DNA from: Chitinophaga sp. H8
Lineage (GTDB): Bacteria > Bacteroidota > Bacteroidia > Chitinophagales > Chitinophagaceae
Assembly (NCBI RefSeq): GCF_040567655.1
Contig: NZ_JBEXAC010000001.1
Location: forward strand, 1-64,000
Direction of reading: 5' to 3'
DNA: 64,000 nt
Below the pieces are notes generated by a model that was given only the letters and a program-made list of their open reading frames with translations, did no database searches and was not told where the DNA came from. A program made the translations under genes and the position numbers. Below, in pieces: positions 1-6,356 of the stretch. How positions within the stretch are numbered: the stretch's first letter is position 1; every line of letters begins with the position of its first letter.

Positions 1-1
1 T

Positions 2-76
2 GGGAGTTTAGCTCAGCTGGTTCAGAGCATCTGCCTTACAAGCAGAGGGTCACTGGTTCGAATCCAGTAACTCCCA
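2..76 (+). tRNA. tRNA-Val (anticodon TAC)
   Basis: A complete 75-nt cloverleaf can be folded by eye: acceptor stem GGGAGTT/AACTCCC, D-stem GCTC/GAGC, anticodon stem TCTGC/GCAGA with loop CTTACAA (anticodon TAC, reading GTA), and T-arm ACTGG-TTCGAAT-CCAGT with discriminator A. No CCA is encoded. It is identical to the copies at 2970 and 3091. It is followed within 5 nt by an intrinsic terminator. Its promoter lies outside the window. Confidence 0.97.
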
Positions 77-80
77 CTAT

Positions 81-110
81 AAAAGCCCCGGTATAACCGG
101 GGCTTTTTTT
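81..110 (+). terminator. Intrinsic terminator after tRNA-Val, probably bidirectional
   Basis: A 12-bp GC-rich stem (81-92 pairing with 96-107, arm AAAAGCCCCGGT, loop ATA) runs into a T-tract on the plus strand. The complement also ends in a T-tract, so it can serve the minus-strand lipoprotein gene that ends at 134 as well. Confidence 0.93.
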
Positions 111-133
111 ATTGATGTAGGATAGCTACAGAT

Positions 134-1888
134 TTATAATTGTACTCTGATTGCCGCAAATTTGCCATTAGTGATGGTCACTGTTTTATTGCCCAGCACC
201 TCTTTCAATGTACCGGTAAAAGTTCCTTCGATAGTTCCTCCTACTTCCTCATATTTGGTGACGATGATTTTAGTGGCGCCATCGCTGGCATAAATAACAT
301 TGTTTAACTTTAAAGTGATATCGGTATCTTCTTCATAAGTGCCTTTTGTACTGCCTTCAAATTTGAGACTAAGGGTATTACTGTTGTGTGCAATTGCACA
401 AAAGGTACTGCCATCTGAGAGGTCGAAAAAGCCATTTGCAACAGTAGGTTTTCCTTCCCCCGCCATTACCCATAACTTGTTATTAAACCCTGCACCGTTT
501 ATTATAAAGCTGGTTTCTCCTAACACTTTGTTATCGCATAATTTTACATCCGGCAGCTCTTTCCCATTATCATTATCCGGCATTTCCACCGTTATTTCGG
601 CAAAATGTGAAAGCATGTCATATGCTTTGAGTACGACCGTTTTTCCTTTAGGGGCAAATAGTTTAAAATTAGCTGCTTCATCCGTGAAGGTGCTGCCTGT
701 ATTTACACCATCTATAAACATGGTAATGAAACCCACCATCGGTTCACCGGTACAGGTGCTCAGGCGGCCTGTTACATAAGGGGAACAGGGCAGGGAAAGG
801 TTTTGTGTTGCATTACCTTCTTTGGGCAATGCCGGCATGGCCTGTGCAACTCCTCCGATACCACCATTGTGTCTTCTCTCCACGCTGATGTTGTAGGGAA
901 TGTCTGAAGGAACAGTAGCGGTGAAGTTGCCATTGGCATCAGTTATAGTGGTGGTCTGGCCTATTGACACCAGCATGTTGGGCATTCCCAGGCCTCCGCA
1001 GGGGCCAAAGATGCAGCCCTTTACTTTGGCAAAAGGTTTGGGGGCATCTACATTCCAGGAAGAAAAGTGTTTTACTGTGCCTACGTATTTATTGCCTTGT
1101 CTGGCAGCGATGCCTTCTTCTTTCCAGATACCTGCCGCTTCATCATAGTACCATAGTGGTATAGTAGCCGGTGCAGTGGCCTGTTGTTCCTGTGGAATGG
1201 TAATGGTAAGGGTAGCTGGTTTTCCTGCTTTCAGTTGTAGTCTTTCGCCATCCTCACTTTCCATTTCAACCTGCATCATACCGTAGGAGTACAACATTAC
1301 TTCAGAAGCATCCTCACGTATGGCTCTGAGATCGCCACCGGGAACCCGCAGGGGAAAGTCTTCATCTGAAGGATCCAGATGTACTACAGACATGCGCACA
1401 GGCCCTGCGTAGTTGCTGCCATCTGGTGTTACCACTCCACTTGCAGGAATATCAACTTTAGAACCATCGCTTAATGCTGCGGCACCGCCATTCTGCGCAC
1501 TGATGGTATGGGTGATCTCTTTTGTATGCAGAGTAAATTGCATCCGTGCAGTGCCCGCATCCGGCCTGAGGAGGGCACGTTGTTGTGTGAAATAGCCTGT
1601 TTTTGAGCAGGTAACCACATAGCGTTTGTCGGAGAGTTGGATGTCAGCAATTTTGAAGGTGCCGGTAGCAGTGGAGGTTACTTCCTGGTTATCTATCCTG
1701 ATGGTAGCACCGGATACCGGAATACCATTAATATCTACTACCACACCTGTCAGGCCGCTTTCTGTTGCACCACCAGGTGCGGGATTTTTGGTTTTACTAC
1801 AATTAGTGAAAGTGCATATGAATGCGAACATTAATGCAATAAAAGCGCTCCTGCCGGAGCGCATTTCTGGGGTTACTGATAAGTTCAT
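134..1888 (-). CDS. Lipoprotein with carboxypeptidase-like regulatory domains
   Basis: A 584-residue exported protein. A hydrophobic segment at about residues 14-29 ends in FTNC, a plausible though loose lipobox, so a lipid-anchored envelope protein is inferred. Residues about 44-105 form a beta-sandwich of the carboxypeptidase regulatory-like type (GVVVDINGIPVSGATIRI, then a GTFKI turn). Similar segments recur at about 285-340 (VKGCIFGPCGGLGMPNMLVS) and about 370-450. The middle part has a WYYDEAAGIWKEEG stretch followed by HFSSWNVD, a pattern I associate with uncharacterised Bacteroidota surface proteins. There is no catalytic motif. It lies between tRNA-Val copies, convergent with the first, and shares its terminator. 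The role is unknown; binding or structural is more likely than enzymatic. Confidence 0.85.
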   Translation of the reverse strand: MNLSVTPEMRSGRSAFIALMFAFICTFTNCSKTKNPAPGGATESGLTGVVVDINGIPVSGATIRIDNQEVTSTATGTFKIADIQLSDKRYVVTCSKTGYFTQQRALLRPDAGTARMQFTLHTKEITHTISAQNGGAAALSDGSKVDIPASGVVTPDGSNYAGPVRMSVVHLDPSDEDFPLRVPGGDLRAIREDASEVMLYSYGMMQVEMESEDGERLQLKAGKPATLTITIPQEQQATAPATIPLWYYDEAAGIWKEEGIAARQGNKYVGTVKHFSSWNVDAPKPFAKVKGCIFGPCGGLGMPNMLVSIGQTTTITDANGNFTATVPSDIPYNISVERRHNGGIGGVAQAMPALPKEGNATQNLSLPCSPYVTGRLSTCTGEPMVGFITMFIDGVNTGSTFTDEAANFKLFAPKGKTVVLKAYDMLSHFAEITVEMPDNDNGKELPDVKLCDNKVLGETSFIINGAGFNNKLWVMAGEGKPTVANGFFDLSDGSTFCAIAHNSNTLSLKFEGSTKGTYEEDTDITLKLNNVIYASDGATKIIVTKYEEVGGTIEGTFTGTLKEVLGNKTVTITNGKFAAIRVQL

Positions 1889-1962
1889 GAGTTTCCGTTT
1901 ATGAAAGCTGCAAAGCTCCGGACACTTATCAGAAAAAATATGTAAAAAACAGACAAAATAAT

Positions 1963-2754
1963 TTACACCGGCTGAGGAAGGTATTGGCGCAGTGCACGGG
2001 GAGGCATGCCCGTCAGTTCCATTAATTCCCGTCTGAAGTGTGCATAATCATAATAGCCGCAGGTATAAATAATTTCCTGTACACGAATATCAGGTTGCCG
2101 TTGCGCCAGTTTACAGACATGGTGCATACGTAACATACGGGCATACAGCTTGGGCATCACGCCTACCATTTCCAGGAAATGTCTTTCCAAAGATTTGGGC
2201 GTGCAGTTCATTTCCCGGGCCAGTACGTCCATTCTGATATCTCCTTTCTTTTCCTGTAGATACATGGCAATGCGTTGGGTAGCCATCACCTGATGGCGGG
2301 AGTGGGAGAGGCGTTGCATCAGGAAGTCTTCGATCAGGGTAATAGCTTCCTGAATACCGGATGCCAGGCTGAGTTTGTCTGTCAGTTCCCGTGCCGGTGC
2401 TCCGGCTATCTCGCAAAAGTCAATGCCTTCATCTGCCAGCTCATGCATAGGATACCCAAAGAGGTCATGAAATGCACAAGGCATCAGTTTGATTAACAGG
2501 TATTCACTTCCTGCTTCAAAAAAGGAATAACGGAGGTGGGTAATCTGACCAATAACAGCGATGCGGGGAGACCATTGTGGTTTTTCCGCTTTATTAATCA
2601 TACGGAATGCCTTGCCCAGGCTGAAAGCAAGCGTTTGGCGGCCTACCGGCAAAAAGGGTTGCTGTACCGTTTTGGTAAATGTATAATGGAGGTAATGCCT
2701 TACATGATGCTGTAGTAAGGGATGCGGTAAGTATTGAGACGAATGGAATATCAT
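1963..2754 (-). CDS. AraC-family transcriptional regulator
   Basis: 263 residues. The C-terminal third is a double helix-turn-helix of the AraC/XylS class: one helix pair near RMDVLAREMNCTPKSLERHF, the second near VQEIIYTCGYYDYAHFRREL, followed by the typical G-M-P-P-R tail. The N-terminal about 150 residues resemble the small sensor domain common in Bacteroidota AraC proteins (FLPVGRQTLAFSLG), ligand unknown. It sits 74 bp upstream, in the transcribed direction, of the lipoprotein gene ending at 134, so co-transcription or local control is possible. An 8-bp inverted repeat lies 18 bp before the start codon and could be its own operator. Confidence 0.92.
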   Translation of the reverse strand: MIFHSSQYLPHPLLQHHVRHYLHYTFTKTVQQPFLPVGRQTLAFSLGKAFRMINKAEKPQWSPRIAVIGQITHLRYSFFEAGSEYLLIKLMPCAFHDLFGYPMHELADEGIDFCEIAGAPARELTDKLSLASGIQEAITLIEDFLMQRLSHSRHQVMATQRIAMYLQEKKGDIRMDVLAREMNCTPKSLERHFLEMVGVMPKLYARMLRMHHVCKLAQRQPDIRVQEIIYTCGYYDYAHFRRELMELTGMPPRALRQYLPQPV

Positions 2755-2771
2755 ATACCAATCAATGCGGT

Positions 2772-2793
2772 AGCTTAAAAATTGCTTTAAGCT
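2772..2793. promoter_or_regulatory. Inverted repeat upstream of the AraC regulator
   Basis: Arms AGCTTAAA (2772-2779) and TTTAAGCT (2786-2793) are perfectly complementary around a 6-nt AATTGC spacer. The site is 18 bp upstream of the minus-strand start at 2754, where an operator or a leader hairpin would act. The function is inferred from position only. Confidence 0.45.
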
Positions 2794-2897
2794 TACTGTA
2801 GCTGTTTTTTGGGGTGGTAGTATTGTTATTTGAGGTATCGCGACTAAGATAAGGAAAAAGATACATGTAATAGCAACACTAAATCCTTATTTAAAAT

Positions 2898-2927
2898 TTT
2901 GTTAGTTAAAATTAATTCCTATTTTTG
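2898..2927 (+). promoter_or_regulatory. Promoter for the tRNA-Val pair
   Basis: A TTTTG -33 element (TTG at 2899-2901) is followed after 18 bp by TATTTTTG (2920-2927), matching the Bacteroidota housekeeping consensus TTTG-N17-23-TAnnTTTG. It stands about 40 bp upstream of the tRNA at 2970 and faces it. Confidence 0.8.
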
Positions 2928-2969
2928 CACCCCGCTTCGATAGGAAGCAAGAGAAGAAATGTATTTAAT

Positions 2970-3044
2970 GGGAGTTTAGCTCAGCTGGTTCAGAGCATCT
3001 GCCTTACAAGCAGAGGGTCACTGGTTCGAATCCAGTAACTCCCA
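2970..3044 (+). tRNA. tRNA-Val (anticodon TAC)
   Basis: The same 75-nt sequence and fold as the tRNA at 2-76 (anticodon loop CTTACAA, T-loop TTCGAAT). It is the first of two tandem copies transcribed from the promoter at 2898-2927, separated from the next copy by 46 nt. Confidence 0.97.
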
Positions 3045-3090
3045 CAAATATCCGGATAGCACCGGAAATATTGCTTACATACTTTCTTCT

Positions 3091-3165
3091 GGGAGTTTAG
3101 CTCAGCTGGTTCAGAGCATCTGCCTTACAAGCAGAGGGTCACTGGTTCGAATCCAGTAACTCCCA
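3091..3165 (+). tRNA. tRNA-Val (anticodon TAC)
   Basis: The third identical 75-nt copy, with the same cloverleaf and no encoded CCA. It lies downstream of the copy at 2970 in one transcription unit and is followed 5 nt later by an intrinsic terminator nearly identical to the one after the first copy. Confidence 0.97.
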
Positions 3166-3170
3166 CACCC

Positions 3171-3201
3171 AAAGCCCCGGTCATAGACCGGGGCTTTTTT
3201 T
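3171..3201 (+). terminator. Intrinsic terminator after the tRNA-Val pair
   Basis: Arm AAAGCCCCGGTC (3171-3182) pairs with 3186-3197 around an ATA loop and is followed by a T-run to 3201. The stem closely resembles that at 81-110, which suggests the tRNA-terminator unit was duplicated as a block. Confidence 0.93.
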
Positions 3202-3234
3202 ATTAGCTTCGGGCAAAACGCAATCGGTGAAAAT

Positions 3235-3556
3235 AAGCTATTATCTAATAGCTATTAGCTGTTAGCTTAATGCAGCGGAGGAGTGTATATTGATTGTTTA
3301 AGTAACTTACCCCTGTGTGGTAATTTTGCCCCACAGGATGTTTTTGTTGTACCCTTTTTATAGCGTTTTATGCTCTATTCATACTCTATCTATGCTTTAA
3401 CCATGCTTTAACTATGCTTCAAGCATGCTTTAAGGTAGGGGTGTCTTCTCCTGAAAAAGCTTTACATGTATTTTAAGGTAGGCGTAAGGTACATTGTCTT
3501 CTTCGCTGCATTAAGCTAACAGCTAACGGCTAACAGCTAATAGCTGTTAGCTATTA
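3235..3556. repeat. Heptamer-armed composite repeat, locus 1
   Basis: This fills the gene-free gap between the tRNA terminator and mtaB. The left arm (3235-3277) and right arm (3502-3556) consist of imperfect 7-bp units, TTAGCTN read one way and NAGCTAA the other. They are inverted: a 23-nt stretch at 3255-3277 is the exact reverse complement of 3504-3526 and includes the core CGCTGCATTAAGCTAA. The interior of about 225 bp holds an 11-bp tandem repeat (3369-3434) and no credible gene. The right arm begins at the mtaB stop codon (3554-3556). Confidence 0.85.
3369..3434. repeat. Six-copy 11-bp tandem repeat inside repeat locus 1
   Basis: Six consecutive 11-mers follow the pattern YATGCTTTAAS: TATGCTCTATT, CATACTCTATC, TATGCTTTAAC, CATGCTTTAAC, TATGCTTCAAG, CATGCTTTAAG. 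The first two are the most diverged. A period near one helical turn could suit protein binding, but no function is shown. Confidence 0.85.
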
Positions 3557-4831
3557 CCTCAGTTCCCAGTCTACGAGTTGATTGACCCATTCTGTGCGGT
3601 AAGGTGTGGTGATTTTGATGTAGTTGTCGGTATAACCTTCCATCATGTCTTCTTTGCCAAATTTCTCGAACAGTACTTTACGGGTTTGTCCTATGTGTTG
3701 TGCGGCAAAGTATTGTGCCTTTTTATGGCTGAGGTTACGGAGGGCTTTATTACGTTCATGGCGCAGGTGTACCGGTACCACTGGTTTAATGTCCAGGGCA
3801 GGGGTATTGGCACGTTCTGAGTAGGTAAAAACATGGAAGTAGGAAACATCCAGTTCATGGAGGAAATCATAGGTTTCCTGAAAGTGGGCGTCACTTTCAG
3901 CGGGGAAGCCAACGATCACATCAACGCCGATGCTGCAATGCGGCATAAATTGTTTGATGAGGGCAACTTTTTCCGTGTACAGTTCCCGGCGGTAACGGCG
4001 GCGCATCAGTCCGAGGATATGATTACTGCCACTTTGGAGGGGAATATGAAAATGCGGCATGAACTTGTTGCTGTTAGCTACAAATTCAATGATTTCGTTG
4101 CTCAGTAAATTAGGTTCAATAGACGAAATGCGGTAACGGGCTATTCCATCCACCTGGTCCAGTGCCTGGATCAGTTCATAAAAGGTTTCTTCTCTTTTTT
4201 TTCCGCCTTCCAGGCCTTTGCCAAAATCCCCGAGGTTAATCCCGGTTAGTACAATTTCCTTTACCCCATCTGCCGCCAGCTGGTGGGCTTGTTGCACCAC
4301 ATTGGCTACGCTGTTGCTGCGGCTTTTACCCCGTGCCATAGGAATGGTACAAAAAGTGCAGCCATAATCGCAGCCGTCCTGCACTTTCAGAAAGGTACGG
4401 GTACGGTCGTTGAGGGAGTGGGAAGCGTGGAAGGAGCTTACCTCTTCAATATCGCAGGAGCATATCCTGGCACTGTCACCTTTGGTCAGTGTTTTGAGAT
4501 GTTCAACGATATTGAATTTTTCAGCAGCACCCAGCACCAGGTCTACCCCTTCGATGTTGGCTATTTCCTGGGGTTTTAACTGGGCATAGCAGCCTGTGAT
4601 GACCACCATGCTTTCCGGAGCGCGGCGTTGGATACGTCTTACCAGATGCCGGCATTCCTTATCCGCATTATCTGTTACAGAGCAGGTGTTGATCACATAT
4701 ACATCAGCCGTTTCTTCAAAATCGGTCTTTACAAAACCATCTTGTTCCAGTAACCTGCTCAAAGTAGAGGTTTCTGAAAAATTCAGCTTACAGCCGAGTG
4801 TATGAAATGCAACTTTTTTAGCCTGTATCAT
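3554..4831 (-). CDS. mtaB: tRNA t6A37 methylthiotransferase MtaB
   Basis: 425 residues, normal for the family. It is a radical-SAM enzyme that adds a methylthio group to C2 of t6A at position 37 of ANN-decoding tRNAs. The N-terminal UPF0004 domain opens with HTLGCKLNFSET, the form typical of MtaB rather than MiaB, and carries further cysteines in NTCSVT and ITGCYAQ for the second iron-sulfur cluster. The radical-SAM triad is in CDYGCTFC at about residues 152-159. A C-terminal TRAM-like stretch follows. The stop codon directly adjoins repeat locus 1. A TACCTTTG box lies only 12 bp before the start codon, so the transcript may be nearly leaderless. Confidence 0.95.
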   Translation of the reverse strand: MIQAKKVAFHTLGCKLNFSETSTLSRLLEQDGFVKTDFEETADVYVINTCSVTDNADKECRHLVRRIQRRAPESMVVITGCYAQLKPQEIANIEGVDLVLGAAEKFNIVEHLKTLTKGDSARICSCDIEEVSSFHASHSLNDRTRTFLKVQDGCDYGCTFCTIPMARGKSRSNSVANVVQQAHQLAADGVKEIVLTGINLGDFGKGLEGGKKREETFYELIQALDQVDGIARYRISSIEPNLLSNEIIEFVANSNKFMPHFHIPLQSGSNHILGLMRRRYRRELYTEKVALIKQFMPHCSIGVDVIVGFPAESDAHFQETYDFLHELDVSYFHVFTYSERANTPALDIKPVVPVHLRHERNKALRNLSHKKAQYFAAQHIGQTRKVLFEKFGKEDMMEGYTDNYIKITTPYRTEWVNQLVDWELR

Positions 4832-4842
4832 AATAAGGAGTG

Positions 4843-4850
4843 CAAAGGTA
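4843..4850 (-). promoter_or_regulatory. Probable -7 box of mtaB
   Basis: On the minus strand this reads TACCTTTG, an exact TAnnTTTG match, ending 11 nt before the ATG at 4831. Transcription would start a few nucleotides before the ATG. No clear -33 element was found, which lowers confidence. Confidence 0.5.
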
Positions 4851-4950
4851 GCAACTTTTTATGTCATAGTTTGGTAAGGAATCACTAATTTACACCCCCG
4901 TTCCATGAGCTGTTATCTTGCAAAGAGCAGCGTTAATGCTGAGAAAAAAC

Positions 4951-5391
4951 ATGAAAACTGTCCAAAAATACCTGCCTATACTATTATTGGCCCTCTTATT
5001 ACTGGTGGGCTGGAAACGCGAATGGTGGCGGGATGGTGATATGGCCGCTGTTCGTACGGAACGTGCCCCGGAACATAACAGCGGTACAGCCACAGCAGCA
5101 ACAGATAATGCTGTTATAGACAGACACGCCAAACTCATATATACTAAACATGCTATTTGTCGTATGGAGTGCCGGCAAGTTACCAGGGATGAAGTAGTCC
5201 AGATTCTGGCAGAAGGCCATATTAATATGGAAAAATCCAATCCCGACAGCAAGCCTTGCCCCACCTATGCATTGGAAGGATATTCCCGCGACGGACAACA
5301 CCTCCGGATCGTATTTGCACCCTGCGGAGAAGAAACCAAAGTAGTTACCTGTATAGACCTGGAAAAAGAATGGGCATGCAGTTGTAATTAA
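4951..5391 (+). CDS. Membrane-anchored DUF4258 protein
   Basis: About 146 residues from the ATG chosen here (ATG at 4936 and TTG at 4918 are in-frame alternatives). This start puts a hydrophobic segment (YLPILLLALLLLVGW) right at the N terminus, giving a signal anchor. From about residue 60 a DUF4258 domain follows: LIYTKHAICRMECRQVTRDEV, then a Cys-Pro-Thr-Tyr strand and RIVFAPCGEETKVVTCIDL. DUF4258 proteins resemble small toxin-like or RelE-like folds, but the function of anchored forms is not known to me. Five cysteines in the exported part are notable. The stop codon TAA merges into repeat locus 2. No partner gene is adjacent. Confidence 0.75.
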   Translation: MKTVQKYLPILLLALLLLVGWKREWWRDGDMAAVRTERAPEHNSGTATAATDNAVIDRHAKLIYTKHAICRMECRQVTRDEVVQILAEGHINMEKSNPDSKPCPTYALEGYSRDGQHLRIVFAPCGEETKVVTCIDLEKEWACSCN

Positions 5392-5512
5392 GCTATTAGC
5401 TGTTAGCCTTTAGCTATTAGCTTTGTATCGCCATCTTTGCAACAAAATATCGATCCCACGATAAAGCAATATAACATAATTGCTAAAAGCTAACAGCCAA
5501 AGGCTAACAGCT
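5390..5512. repeat. Heptamer-armed composite repeat, locus 2
   Basis: Left arm 5390-5424 is a run of AGCTATT/AGCTGTT/AGCCTTT units. Right arm 5481-5512 is the inverted counterpart (CTAAAAGCTAACAGCC, then AAAGGCTAACAGCT). About 56 bp of AT-rich sequence separates them. It lies between two plus-strand genes, and the TAA stop at 5389-5391 is part of the first unit. Confidence 0.85.
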
Positions 5513-5582
5513 CGATTATTAGGTATTTACCGCCACTTGCATTAATTTTCCGGCTTGCTGTGCTTAATCAGCGCGTGTGATT

Positions 5583-6356
5583 ATGAATATTATACTAACC
5601 ATACTGAGGGGAATTTATGTGACGTATGCAGCTACGGTCTTCCTGGCTATTATGTTTGTGATATTGCCGTTTATTTTCATCATCTCTTTTCAGGGCAGGC
5701 TGAAGGGAGGGAATATCATGGCGTATTTTATGCGTTGCTGGGCGCATATCTGGTTTGCTTTTTCGGGCATCTGGTGTAAACGTATTTATCAGGCAGCACG
5801 TAAACGGGAAACCTGTATATATGTAGTCAACCACCGTTCTTACCTGGACGCTGCCCTGGCGGCAAAAGTAATGGGCCTGCCTTTCCGTTCATTGGGGAAA
5901 GTGGAAATGGGAAAGATACCTTTCTTCGGATTTATTTATAAAAAAACGGTGGTAACGGTAGATCGTTCCAGTGCAATGGCCCGGGCCAGGAGTGTCCGGG
6001 AAATGATGAATACCTTAAAAGCCAATATCTCCATTCTTATTTTCCCGGAGGGTACCTTAAATGAAAGTGGCCAGCCGTTGCGGGAGTTTCATGATGGGGC
6101 TTTCCGTATGGCTATAGAAACGCAAACACCTATAAAGCCGGTACTGTTTTTAGATGCGCATGCCCGTTTACCCCGTAAAGGACTGCTGTATTTAAACCCC
6201 GGGCGTTGCAGGGTGGTGTTTTTACCCACCGTGTCTGTAAACGGACTTTCCCTGGCGGATGTACAGGAGCTGAAGCAACGGGTATTCAATGCCATGGATA
6301 CGGTGCTGCGTAAATACCATCAATATCCCAACCCGTCATTACAATTAGCAGGATGA
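5583..6356 (+). CDS. 1-acyl-sn-glycerol-3-phosphate acyltransferase (PlsC family)
   Basis: About 257 residues; a GTG two codons upstream (5577) is an alternative start. It transfers an acyl chain to lysophosphatidic acid or a related acceptor at the inner membrane. Membrane segments lie at about residues 7-30 and 45-65. The acyltransferase motif is NHRSYLDA (H-x4-D) at about residues 82-89, followed by FRSLGKVEMGKIPFFG and IFPEGTLNESG, the family's EGT block. It overlaps the following priA by 4 bp (ATGA), implying translational coupling. Substrate specificity cannot be read; ornithine-lipid or other lysolipid acyltransferases share these motifs. Confidence 0.88.
   Translation: MNIILTILRGIYVTYAATVFLAIMFVILPFIFIISFQGRLKGGNIMAYFMRCWAHIWFAFSGIWCKRIYQAARKRETCIYVVNHRSYLDAALAAKVMGLPFRSLGKVEMGKIPFFGFIYKKTVVTVDRSSAMARARSVREMMNTLKANISILIFPEGTLNESGQPLREFHDGAFRMAIETQTPIKPVLFLDAHARLPRKGLLYLNPGRCRVVFLPTVSVNGLSLADVQELKQRVFNAMDTVLRKYHQYPNPSLQLAG

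Noticed and set aside
339..779. A 146-codon plus-strand open frame
   Set aside because: It lies opposite the lipoprotein gene, whose signal peptide and regulatory domains are convincing; no motif supports the opposite frame.
134..2754. Genomic island integrated at tRNA-Val
   Set aside because: Identical tRNA genes flank the segment, but there is no integrase or partial att copy, and tandem tRNA duplication explains it equally well; it is kept only as an observation.
4066..4090. A GCTGTTAGCTAC stretch resembling the heptamer repeat
   Set aside because: It is inside the conserved coding part of mtaB, is a single short match, and has no second unit or inverted arm.
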